This document shows positions 1 to 5,552 of a stretch of DNA of 6,547 nucleotides, piece after piece (position 1 is the stretch's first letter; the number at the start of each line of letters is the position of its first letter). Origin of the DNA: an uncultured Eubacteriales bacterium (GTDB lineage Bacteria > Bacillota > Clostridia > Peptostreptococcales > Anaerovoracaceae); contig CAUEYG010000091.1 of NCBI GenBank assembly GCA_959021945.1, positions 1 to 6,547 of the forward strand, in the 5' to 3' direction. The notes under the pieces are model-generated. The model was not told the origin of the DNA and did no database searches. It was given only the letters and a program-made list of their open reading frames with translations. The position numbers and the translations under genes were made by a program.

Positions 1-345
1 ATCCCAGGGGTACCAAAACATCTCATAACTGCTGAGGGCTGTTCTGGTAGCCATAGGAAGACACACCCAATATAATTCTACATTTTTTTCTTTTTCAAGG
101 CGCTGAAAAGTACGCTCAATATATTCAGTAGTTACTGTATACTGGGCTTCAAAATCCTGATGAAAGACGCCAATCTTCCTGGCAGGCTCATAGTTGTTCC
201 TGTAATCTAAAACCAGATTTAAAAGCAGGCCGCTGTCCTTGCCGCCTGAAAAGGAAATATAAATATTATCAAATTCTTCAAAAATCAGTTTCAGTCGATT
301 CTGTAATGCCTGGTACACATCTTGTTCTAACTCTTCTCGTATCAT
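1..345 (-). CDS. PP-loop PAPS-reductase family protein, DUF3440/IbrA-like (N-terminal part, cut by window edge)
   Basis: The frame is open from an ATG at 345 to the left edge, giving the first 115 residues. The PP-loop motif SFSGGKDSG (residues 31-39) is the ATP-pyrophosphatase/PAPS-reductase nucleotide-binding loop. It is followed by FHQDFEAQY (61-69) and by CLPMATRTALSSYEMFWYPWD (95-115, the last residues visible), a layout I recognise from the DUF3440 proteins represented by E. coli IbrA/YbdN. Members of this superfamily activate substrates by adenylation or reduce PAPS/APS; the IbrA branch has regulatory links but no settled reaction, so substrate is not claimed. The start is fixed by ATAGGAGGAA (351-360) 7 nt upstream. 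IbrA-like genes often have a ParB-like IbrB partner downstream, which would lie outside this window. DndC-type sulfur-transfer proteins share the PP-loop, but the residues after it fit DUF3440 better. Confidence 0.8.
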   Translation of the reverse strand, partial: MIREELEQDVYQALQNRLKLIFEEFDNIYISFSGGKDSGLLLNLVLDYRNNYEPARKIGVFHQDFEAQYTVTTEYIERTFQRLEKEKNVELYWVCLPMATRTALSSYEMFWYPWD

Positions 346-436
346 AATTGTTCCTCCTATTGCTTCTTCTGTGACTGATTCCGATATAACAATTTACCGC
401 CTCCCTCCTTTTTAAGTATAAAATCTTTTGACTTTT

Positions 437-465
437 ATTGTATCTTAATTACAAAAATTTGGCAA
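437..465 (-). promoter_or_regulatory. Probable sigma-A promoter of the PP-loop gene
   Basis: On the minus strand, -35 TTGCCA (460-465) and -10 TACAAT (437-442) are separated by exactly 17 nt, each one mismatch from consensus. The predicted start near 430 gives a leader of about 85 nt before the ATG at 345. The promoter lies downstream of the lon terminator, so the gene is probably transcribed separately from lon. Confidence 0.65.
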
Positions 466-509
466 TCCTTTGAGCCTTGCACTTCTCAGATTTATTGATT
501 TCATTTCAC

Positions 510-554
510 AAAAAAGCTGCTGTCCAGCGATTGAACCATCGCACAGGCAGCAGC
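510..554 (-). terminator. Intrinsic terminator of lon
   Basis: The hairpin spans 516-554. The outer arms GCTGCTG/CAGCAGC form a perfect 7-bp stem, followed by a small internal loop, then an inner GCGAT/ATCGC stem with loop TGAACC. On the minus strand it is followed directly by six T (510-515). It lies 47 bp past the lon stop codon. The rest of 346-600 holds the promoter of the PP-loop gene and no convincing gene. Confidence 0.85.
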
Positions 555-600
555 CATACAAGAAATTTGTACGAACTTATGATCTATTTGATTCTAGCTT

Positions 601-3027
601 CTATCCCTCAAGGCTCAGCTGTCCTTCGGAAAGACTGAAAAGTACATGTTCCATTCGCGGCAGATGAATTCCAAGCGCTTCGCTCATTACATCTTCTACA
701 GTCTTAACCGGAATTACTGTCAGTTCCTCCAAAATCTCTTCCGGCACATCCTTTAAGTCCTGCTCATTGTCGACTGGAATCAGAACTTTCTTGATTCCGG
801 CCCTCTGAGCCCCATACAATTTTTCCTTTAATCCGCCGATAGGCGTAACCTCCCCTCTCAGAGTAATTTCGCCTGTCATGGCAAGCTGCGGGTCGACTCT
901 CCGTCCTGTTATTAAGGAGGCAAGGGCTGTAAACAGCGCAATACCGGCAGAAGGGCCATCCTTAGGAACTGCCCCTGACGGAACATGGATGTGCAGATCT
1001 CGTTCTTTAAAGTTTACTGCATTGAGCGGAAGCCTGGACTTGAGAAGGCTCAGAGAAATACGCGCCGACTCTTTCATCACATCGCCCAATTGGCCTGTTA
1101 AAATTACTTCCCCGCTTCCGGGCATATCTGTTGTTTCAATAAACAAGATCTCTCCTCCCACAGGAGTCCAGGCAAGGCCTGTAACTACACCGGGCGGGTT
1201 GTCCTGCTGAGCTTTTTCGTGATGAGATACCTTGCGGCCAAGAGCGTTCTCCAGCTCCTCAGCAGTCACAGTATAAACAAACCGGTTCACATCCTCTCGC
1301 TGCGCTCCCTGAACTGCTCCCGCCTCTCTTTGTTCATCAGACAAAATTCTCTCAGCCCCTGTTCTCGCAAGGGATGCCAGCTGTTTTTTCAGACCCCGCA
1401 CTCCAGCCTCCCGTGTATAGTCTTCTATGATCTTTCTCAGGAGCTCATCGCTGAGAACCATCTGCTGCTCATGGATTCCGTTCTCCTCTAACACCATGGG
1501 GAGCAAATGCTCCCGGGCAATATGAAATTTTTCCTCTGGTGTATAACCTGAAATTTCAATGGTTTCCATACGATCCAGCAGCGGCGCTGGAATTCCATCC
1601 AAGGAGTTTGCCGTAGCAATGAAAAAGACGTTGGACAAATCATAAGGCAGATCTAAATAATGATCTGTAAACGTATTATTTTGTTCTGGGTCAAGCACTT
1701 CCAAGAGCGCACTGGAAGGGTCCCCGCTCAGTCCTCCTTGGGTCAGCTTGTCGATCTCATCCAATACAATTACAGGATTCATGGTGCCTGCTCTTTTCAC
1801 ACCCTGCAGTACTCGACCTGCCATAGCGCCTACATAGGTGCGGCGGTGGCCCCGAATCTCCGCTTCATCCCTAACGCCGCCCAGGCTCATGCGACTGTAT
1901 TTTCGGCCCAAAGCTTCCGCAATGCTCTTTCCAAGGCTTGTCTTTCCTGTGCCCGGAGGTCCCACCAGCAAGAGAGCCGAACCTTTCGTCTCATTTTTCA
2001 ATTGCATAACGGCAAGATGCTGGACAATACGCGCCTTCACTTTCTTTAATCCATAATGACGGTCATCTAAAACCTGTCTTGCTTTTTGTAAGTCTATAGG
2101 AGCCAATGGTTCCGTGCTCCAGGGGAGCTGGAGCATAAATTCCAAATAGTTTCGAATTATGTTCTGCTCAGCACCTTCACGGCCGCCTGTTTCCAGCTTG
2201 TTCGCTTCTTCCAGCGCAGCTTTTTTTATCTCCTCAGGCATCCCTGCATGCTCAATTCTAGCGTAGTAGCCATCCTCTTCCGCCTCGTTTTCCCCGCCCT
2301 CGTGAAGTTCTTCCTGAATCACCTTCAACTGCTGGCGCAAAGCCTGCTCCCGGTAAAACCGGTTAGCTCTCTCTGAAAACTTTTCATTCATCTGCATATT
2401 TAATTTAATGATTTCCTTTTGCCGCAGCAGGTAGTCGATAAAAGTCAGGCTCCTCTCCCTCAAAGAATCTGTCTTTAAAAGCGCGTACCGATCTTCCTCT
2501 GACAGCGGCATAAACTGGCTCAGGTAAACCATTAACTGAGGGATGCTCCCATAAGAATCCGCCGCCTTGCTAAATTGTTCGCCATCTCGAAAGTTTTGGC
2601 AAATTTCATGTACTACTCGTTTTAAATACTGCAGCATTTCCTCACTGCTCTTTGCATCCAAATCCGCTTTTTCTTCTAAGTCCAGATAATCTGCAGTGAG
2701 AAGCTCTTGGTCTTCATACAGCGCTTTAAGCTCCACCCGGTTTGTAATATGAACCATTAATGAAATCCCTGCTTCTTCCTCCACTACTCTGTTGACAGTA
2801 AAGGCTACGCCATTCTGGTAAAAGTCATCCAGCTCTAACGAACCTGTTCCTTTCCCCTTTTGGAGAGGTACAGCAAGAAATGCCCTTCCCCTTTCTTGGA
2901 AAGCCTCCTTCTGTCTCTTTCCAATTTTACCCAACCTCAGAGTTGCATCTGTATCCGGCAGCAGCAAAACTCCTGATACAGGCAGTACAATTGTTGTTTT
3001 ATATGCGTATGTTCTCTCGTTATTCAT
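601..3027 (-). CDS. lon: ATP-dependent serine protease Lon (endopeptidase La, LonA type)
   Basis: Encodes 808 residues, close to the usual 770-810 for LonA. Lon is a cytosolic homo-hexamer that unfolds and degrades damaged and regulatory proteins. Order of parts: N-terminal substrate-binding domain (about 10-200), coiled-coil helical region (about 205-290, with an acidic insert), AAA+ module with Walker A GPPGTGKT (356-363, Lys362), Walker B VIVLDEID (Asp423, Glu424), sensor-1 Asn474, arginine finger Arg486 and sensor-2 AGVRGLKK (541-548), then the protease domain with KDGPSAG (catalytic Ser693) and GGLKEK (Lys734). All catalytic residues are present. An in-frame ATG at 3069 exists, but it has no ribosome binding site and lies inside an operator-like repeat. 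The ATG at 3027 has AAGGGAG 7 nt upstream, so I choose it. The N-terminal start (LPVSGVLLLPDTDATLRLG) is divergent from standard LonA, which may mean a paralogue. It is transcribed from its own promoter at 3146-3174 after a TetR gene. Confidence 0.95.
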   Translation of the reverse strand: MNNERTYAYKTTIVLPVSGVLLLPDTDATLRLGKIGKRQKEAFQERGRAFLAVPLQKGKGTGSLELDDFYQNGVAFTVNRVVEEEAGISLMVHITNRVELKALYEDQELLTADYLDLEEKADLDAKSSEEMLQYLKRVVHEICQNFRDGEQFSKAADSYGSIPQLMVYLSQFMPLSEEDRYALLKTDSLRERSLTFIDYLLRQKEIIKLNMQMNEKFSERANRFYREQALRQQLKVIQEELHEGGENEAEEDGYYARIEHAGMPEEIKKAALEEANKLETGGREGAEQNIIRNYLEFMLQLPWSTEPLAPIDLQKARQVLDDRHYGLKKVKARIVQHLAVMQLKNETKGSALLLVGPPGTGKTSLGKSIAEALGRKYSRMSLGGVRDEAEIRGHRRTYVGAMAGRVLQGVKRAGTMNPVIVLDEIDKLTQGGLSGDPSSALLEVLDPEQNNTFTDHYLDLPYDLSNVFFIATANSLDGIPAPLLDRMETIEISGYTPEEKFHIAREHLLPMVLEENGIHEQQMVLSDELLRKIIEDYTREAGVRGLKKQLASLARTGAERILSDEQREAGAVQGAQREDVNRFVYTVTAEELENALGRKVSHHEKAQQDNPPGVVTGLAWTPVGGEILFIETTDMPGSGEVILTGQLGDVMKESARISLSLLKSRLPLNAVNFKERDLHIHVPSGAVPKDGPSAGIALFTALASLITGRRVDPQLAMTGEITLRGEVTPIGGLKEKLYGAQRAGIKKVLIPVDNEQDLKDVPEEILEELTVIPVKTVEDVMSEALGIHLPRMEHVLFSLSEGQLSLEG

Positions 3028-3057
3028 AGCTCTTCTCCCTTCAAATTCCCTTTTTAC

Positions 3058-3077
3058 ATAAACGAACATTCGCTTAT
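3058..3077. promoter_or_regulatory. Operator-like inverted repeat in the lon leader (third copy)
   Basis: The minus strand reads ATAAGCGAATGTTCGTTTAT, whose arms ATAAGCGAAT and GTTCGTTTAT are complementary at 8 of 10 positions. It is related to the two repeats inside the lon and tetR promoters (shared pattern ATAARYGAAYGWWYRTTTAT). It lies between the lon promoter and the chosen lon start, so a bound regulator could act as a roadblock. Inferred to be a TetR-family site from similarity and location. Confidence 0.55.
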
Positions 3078-3086
3078 ATATTTTTT

Positions 3087-3118
3087 AAATAAATGCGGGA
3101 AGAATTCCCGCGTTATTT
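3087..3118 (-). promoter_or_regulatory. Stem-loop in the lon 5' leader
   Basis: A perfect 7-bp GC-rich stem (3095-3101 with 3105-3111, GCGGGAA/TTCCCGC, 3-nt loop) is extended, across a 2x1 internal loop, by a 6-bp AAATAA/TTATTT stem (3087-3092 with 3113-3118). It lies about 20-55 nt after the predicted lon transcription start. On the minus strand it is followed by T-rich but interrupted sequence, so it could stabilise the mRNA, act as an attenuator, or be a weak terminator for tetR transcripts. It does not match the CIRCE (HrcA) inverted repeat or CtsR direct repeats. Confidence 0.5.
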
Positions 3119-3145
3119 CAAGCTTGTTCTGTTTCTTTCACTCCA

Positions 3146-3174
3146 ATAATAAATGTTCATTCGTTTATTGTCAA
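3146..3174 (-). promoter_or_regulatory. lon promoter with TetR-type operator in the spacer
   Basis: The minus strand shows a perfect -35 TTGACA (3169-3174), a 17-nt spacer and -10 TATTAT (3146-3151). The spacer and part of the -10 are occupied by the operator-like element ATAAACGAATGAACATTTAT (3149-3168). The predicted start is near 3139, giving a leader of about 112 nt. The same 31-nt block, with 27 identical positions, forms the tetR promoter at 3798-3826, which suggests one regulator controls both. Confidence 0.8.
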
Positions 3175-3214
3175 GTAAATTTTCTTTTGTCAAATAGGTG
3201 CAATAAGAGTTTCT

Positions 3215-3778
3215 TTAAAAAAGCAGGATCTTTTGTGTCATAGAAACCAGCTCCTGCAGCAGCTCTTCAACCTCTGTCCGACAGGAAACAGTACCTGCTG
3301 CTAATGTTTTAACCGGATTAAAAATAAGGCTGTATACGTTGATCTGATTATAAGGGCGGATAATATGCCGGTGCTCCAGCTCTTGCAGCAGTTCCATTAG
3401 CTTCTCAATGCCCCTGGTGCCTGTACATTTATTCGCCATTGCTGGACAGCTGGAAAATTGTTCTATAAAGCTAAAGAGTTTTTGATGGGTTGTCATAAAA
3501 TCATAATACCCCCGAACCAGACTTTCAATAATTTGTCCGCCATCCATCTCTCTGCTGATACAGGAAAGCAGATATTCGTATAGCTCGTCTTCACACTCCA
3601 AATAAATGGACCGAAGCATACATTCCTTGTTTTCGTGGTAAATATATACGGTCGCAGGAGAGACACTGGCCCGCCGCGCAATCTTAGAAATAGACGCGTC
3701 GCTGAACCCTTCTTCCAGCACCACCTCTATTACTGCATTTTTAATGCGCTGCTCTTTTTCATCATCCTTTCTTCTCAT
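3215..3778 (-). CDS. TetR/AcrR-family transcriptional regulator, candidate repressor of itself and lon
   Basis: Encodes 187 residues, typical of the family, which are dimeric repressors released by a ligand or signal. The N-terminal helix-turn-helix is clear: helix 1 RIKNAVIEVVLEEGF (11-25), then SDASISKIARRASVS (26-40) and recognition helix PATVYIYHENKECML (41-55). The C-terminal ligand and dimer domain (about 60-187) is divergent and contains FSSCPAMANKC, with Cys at 111 and 118 among six cysteines; sensing of a specific ligand cannot be read from it. The frame extends upstream to an ATG at 3847, but that would place the promoter inside the coding region. The ATG at 3778 has GGAGG (3786-3790) 7 nt upstream and starts just after the predicted transcription start, so it is chosen. 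lon lies 187 bp downstream with a matching promoter-operator. The ligand is unknown; local regulation of lon is inference. Confidence 0.88.
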   Translation of the reverse strand: MRRKDDEKEQRIKNAVIEVVLEEGFSDASISKIARRASVSPATVYIYHENKECMLRSIYLECEDELYEYLLSCISREMDGGQIIESLVRGYYDFMTTHQKLFSFIEQFSSCPAMANKCTGTRGIEKLMELLQELEHRHIIRPYNQINVYSLIFNPVKTLAAGTVSCRTEVEELLQELVSMTQKILLF

Positions 3779-3797
3779 ATTGCTACCTCCACAGCTT

Positions 3798-3826
3798 ATC
3801 ATAAATATTCGTTCATTTATTGTCAA
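3798..3826 (-). promoter_or_regulatory. tetR promoter with operator in the spacer (probable autoregulation)
   Basis: The minus strand shows -35 TTGACA (3821-3826), a 17-nt spacer and -10 TATGAT (3798-3803). The inverted-repeat-like element ATAAATGAACGAATATTTAT (3801-3820) fills the spacer, with outer arms ATAAAT/ATTTAT perfectly complementary. The predicted start near 3791 leaves a leader of only about 13 nt, just enough for the GGAGG site. A repressor bound here would block RNA polymerase directly. Confidence 0.8.
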
Positions 3827-3840
3827 GTGGATTTTAACAC

Positions 3841-3877
3841 AAAACACCCCCCGGACTACTCAGCCGGAGGGCGTTTT
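3841..3877 (-). terminator. Intrinsic terminator of the gene-less Rex-site unit
   Basis: Arms 3841-3854 and 3864-3877 pair over 14 positions with two mismatches (GC core CCGG/CCGG, outer AAAAC/GTTTT, loop ACTACTCAG). On the minus strand the 3' arm ends in GTGTTTT, followed by GTGTTAAAA. It can also work on the plus strand (CGTTTT). No accepted gene ends just before it: the nearest upstream minus-strand gene ends at 4083 and has its own terminator. Confidence 0.7.
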
Positions 3878-3917
3878 GCGTTATGTATTATCAAGTCAGA
3901 AGATTGCGCTCTTTTAT

Positions 3918-3935
3918 TTGTTAATAATATCACAA
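3918..3935. promoter_or_regulatory. Rex-like operator, second copy
   Basis: The minus strand reads TTGTGATATTATTAACAA. Against the clostridial Rex consensus TTGTTAANNNNTTAACAA it matches 12 of 14 specified positions, with the right arm perfect. Rex is the NADH/NAD+-sensing repressor of fermentation and electron-transfer genes. No protein gene starts downstream of it on the minus strand before tetR. Confidence 0.55.
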
Positions 3936-4015
3936 TATTGCCATTTGTAATAATTGTTTTTTCTGATATCACTATCAGTTTTTCCAATATCAAAAGCCCT
4001 ATGGCTAGCGCTAAA

Positions 4016-4053
4016 GCAAAACACCTCCTAATTACACTCAGGAGGTGTTTTGC
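4016..4053 (-). terminator. Intrinsic terminator of the RnfC-like gene
   Basis: A perfect 14-bp stem (GCAAAACACCTCCT, 4016-4029, with AGGAGGTGTTTTGC, 4040-4053) has a 10-nt loop. It lies 29 bp past the stop codon of the RnfC-like gene, and on the minus strand the 3' arm has TGTTTTGC followed by TTTAGC. The arm and its downstream tail resemble the terminator at 3841-3877, suggesting a duplicated 3' flank. Confidence 0.8.
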
Positions 4054-4082
4054 CAGTTTTATTTATTATGTCAGAAGATTGG

Positions 4083-5336
4083 CTATTGGATTAAAATCTT
4101 GGCTTGCTCAATCATATAGGACAGCGGCTTTGCTGCCGGACATACGAATGCGCAGCGCCCACACTCTGTACATTTTTCTAGTCCCAATGCTTTTAGCTGG
4201 TCTTTATCCTCTTGTTCAAAGGCATCAAACAAAAGCTCGGGAGCCAGGTGAATTGGGCAAACTCTTTTACATCTATCACAATTTTTACAGGAAATTTCTG
4301 TTCTAATGGGAATCGTCTCTTCTTCAAATGCAAGAATCGAATTATTATCCTTGGACAGCGGAATTTTTTGATCAGCAATAGGTCTTGCAATAGCCGGACC
4401 GCCCAGGACAATTGTCTTTGGCTCTGTGCTATAGCCTCCGCAGTAGTCCATAATATCGCAGACTCTGGCTCCAATTGGCACAATTAAGGGTTTTGCTTTT
4501 TTTACTGCTGTACCGTCAATGGAAATTACCTTTCGCACTAATGGCAATCCGCTCTTAATATATGAGCCAAAAAAGGCAATTGAGTAAAGGCTGGCTACTA
4601 CAATTCCAAAATCCTCAGGAAGGTTATTAGCCGCCAGGATTTCGCCTGTTGTTTCATAAATAATGACTCTATCCGATCCCGGAGGGCAGCTTTGCGGCAG
4701 CTCAACTACTTTCATTTTTTCTTCTAATTTTCGTTCTCTTATGCATGATACGAGAGCATTAACTGCATTTTTTTCTGTTTCATAAACACCAATATAGCAA
4801 TTATCCAGCTCCATAAATTTCATGGTAAGAGATGCTCCGTCAATGATGTTCTCTGCATCTTCTTTCATAAGAGTCCATTCAAACTCCGCGTATTTTGTCC
4901 ATTCTGCTCCATTGATGACCAGGGTTTTATCGTTTTTAATAGTCTCTTCATCCAGTTTAGCGTGGGTAGCCAGGCAAGCCCCTTCCAGTCCGATCATCCC
5001 GCTTTCCCTCAGAGCGTTCAGAAAATCTTCTCTGCTGTTTATCGTCGGTTTTTTTATTCCTTCCCATAGCTCTTGTTTTCCATCACATTCAATAACAATT
5101 ACATCGTCATCCACACCCTGCAAATTCTTATTTTCTGCAATGCTAATCACGTTTCCGGACACACTGGAATGAATCGGCGCATTGTCTGCAGACCCAGCGT
5201 ATGCAATGGGCTGCCCTACTTTTACATGCTCGCCTACTGATACAGCGGGCAGGCAATGATGGTCATAATTTTGCGCCATAGGGATAAATACCTGTTTCGG
5301 GACTTCCATCTCCTCAATTTTTCCAATATTCATCAT
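4083..5336 (-). CDS. RnfC/PrdC-like electron-transfer protein with two 4Fe-4S clusters
   Basis: Encodes 417 residues. RnfC is the peripheral NADH/FMN- and Fe-S-bearing subunit of the ferredoxin:NAD+ oxidoreductase; PrdC is a stand-alone relative that passes electrons to proline reductase in Stickland fermenters. Here the N-terminal lipoyl-like barrel is clear (VGEHVKVGQPI 34-44, APIHSSVSGNVISI 53-66), then an RnfC core, then LGGPAIARPI (311-320), and a ferredoxin-like end with two intact CxxCxxCxxxCP motifs (Cys350/353/356/360 and Cys389/392/395/399). The nucleotide/flavin loop is altered: GLEGACLATHAKL (116-128) where RnfC has GLGGAGFPTHVKL-type sequence, and NGAEWTKY (142-149) where RnfC has NGxECEPY. 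No other rnf or prd gene is adjacent. No membrane segment or signal peptide is seen, so it is probably cytosolic. Start: tandem ATGs at 5336 and 5333; GAGGAG (5344-5349) is 7 nt from the first. A Rex-like operator lies upstream, so control by NADH/NAD+ is likely. RnfC versus PrdC identity is unresolved. Confidence 0.82.
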   Translation of the reverse strand: MMNIGKIEEMEVPKQVFIPMAQNYDHHCLPAVSVGEHVKVGQPIAYAGSADNAPIHSSVSGNVISIAENKNLQGVDDDVIVIECDGKQELWEGIKKPTINSREDFLNALRESGMIGLEGACLATHAKLDEETIKNDKTLVINGAEWTKYAEFEWTLMKEDAENIIDGASLTMKFMELDNCYIGVYETEKNAVNALVSCIRERKLEEKMKVVELPQSCPPGSDRVIIYETTGEILAANNLPEDFGIVVASLYSIAFFGSYIKSGLPLVRKVISIDGTAVKKAKPLIVPIGARVCDIMDYCGGYSTEPKTIVLGGPAIARPIADQKIPLSKDNNSILAFEEETIPIRTEISCKNCDRCKRVCPIHLAPELLFDAFEQEDKDQLKALGLEKCTECGRCAFVCPAAKPLSYMIEQAKILIQ

Positions 5337-5408
5337 GATCCTACTCCTCTCTTTCCTGCCTACAAGTATTGCGGTAAATTTTCTCACATAAGATTCCGTT
5401 CCTCTTAC

Positions 5409-5426
5409 TCGTTAACAATATCACAA
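5409..5426. promoter_or_regulatory. Rex-like operator upstream of the RnfC-like gene
   Basis: The minus strand reads TTGTGATATTGTTAACGA, 73 bp upstream of the chosen start, matching 11 of 14 specified positions of the clostridial Rex consensus TTGTTAANNNNTTAACAA. The gene product fits the Rex regulon (NAD(H)/ferredoxin electron transfer). It includes a GATATT that could be an extended -10 (TGTGATATT), but no good -35 is visible. The sequence and its flank are conserved at 3918-3988. Confidence 0.6.
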
Positions 5427-5515
5427 AGTAGTACTTTAGAAAAATTGATTCTTTTTATAAAAACATCAGTTTTTTTAATGAGAAGTTCCTTTCGGGGCAA
5501 GGGACCAGGCTCAGG

Positions 5516-5552
5516 TGATATGACCCCTGTCTACTTGACAGGGGTCATATCA
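5516..5552. repeat. Perfect 16-bp inverted repeat, possible REP/MITE-type palindrome
   Basis: TGATATGACCCCTGTC (5516-5531) and its exact reverse complement (5537-5552) flank a 5-nt loop TACTT. Neither strand has a T-run after the stem, so it is a poor intrinsic terminator, although it lies between the DUF3791-like gene and the RnfC-like gene. A second perfect 8-bp stem (TCAGAAAT 5550-5557 with ATTTCTGA 5566-5573) overlaps its edge by 3 nt. The remaining non-coding sequence in 5337-5643 holds the Rex-like site and no gene I can support. Confidence 0.75.

Larger units (their letters stand above)
3841..3990 (-). ncRNA. Gene-less promoter-terminator unit: candidate small RNA gene or relic of a deleted RnfC-like copy
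   Basis: The stretch 3779-4082 has no credible protein gene. Within it, 3918-3988 aligns without gaps to the region upstream of the RnfC-like gene (5409-5479), with about 50 of 71 positions identical by hand count, including a Rex-like operator. The sequence just downstream (minus strand), 3895-3906, repeats 12 bp (GTCAGAAGATTG) found just after the RnfC-like stop codon, and it too leads into a terminator. A transcript from near 3917 to the terminator would be about 75-80 nt. Either it is a small RNA under the same control as the RnfC-like gene, or the 5' and 3' flanks of a lost second copy. The -35 element is not clear, so active transcription is uncertain. Confidence 0.35.

Noticed and set aside
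878..2056. Several plus-strand open frames (878-1210, 1219-1491, 1660-2049, 1838-2056)
   Set aside because: They lie antisense inside the well-supported lon gene, have no ribosome binding sites or recognisable domains, and are codon-structure shadows.
3028..3069. Extended N-terminus of lon starting at ATG 3069
   Set aside because: No Shine-Dalgarno is present, the start sits within an operator-like repeat, and the extra 14 residues do not fit the LonA N-terminus. The ATG at 3027 has a good site.
3087..3118. CIRCE or CtsR heat-shock element upstream of lon
   Set aside because: The inverted repeat sequence is unlike TTAGCACTC-N9-GAGTGCTAA, and no GGTCAAA direct repeats are present.
3779..3847. 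Extended N-terminus of the TetR regulator starting at ATG 3847
   Set aside because: It would include the -35/-10 promoter and operator in the coding sequence. The ATG at 3778 has GGAGG at proper spacing.
3635..4306. Plus-strand open frame of 223 codons
   Set aside because: It runs across the tetR 5' end, two operators, two terminators and the end of the RnfC-like gene. It is low-complexity in translation and has no start signal.
5337..5387. Extended N-terminus of the RnfC-like protein starting at ATG 5387
   Set aside because: The extra residues would cover the GAGGAG ribosome binding site, and family similarity begins after the ATG at 5336.
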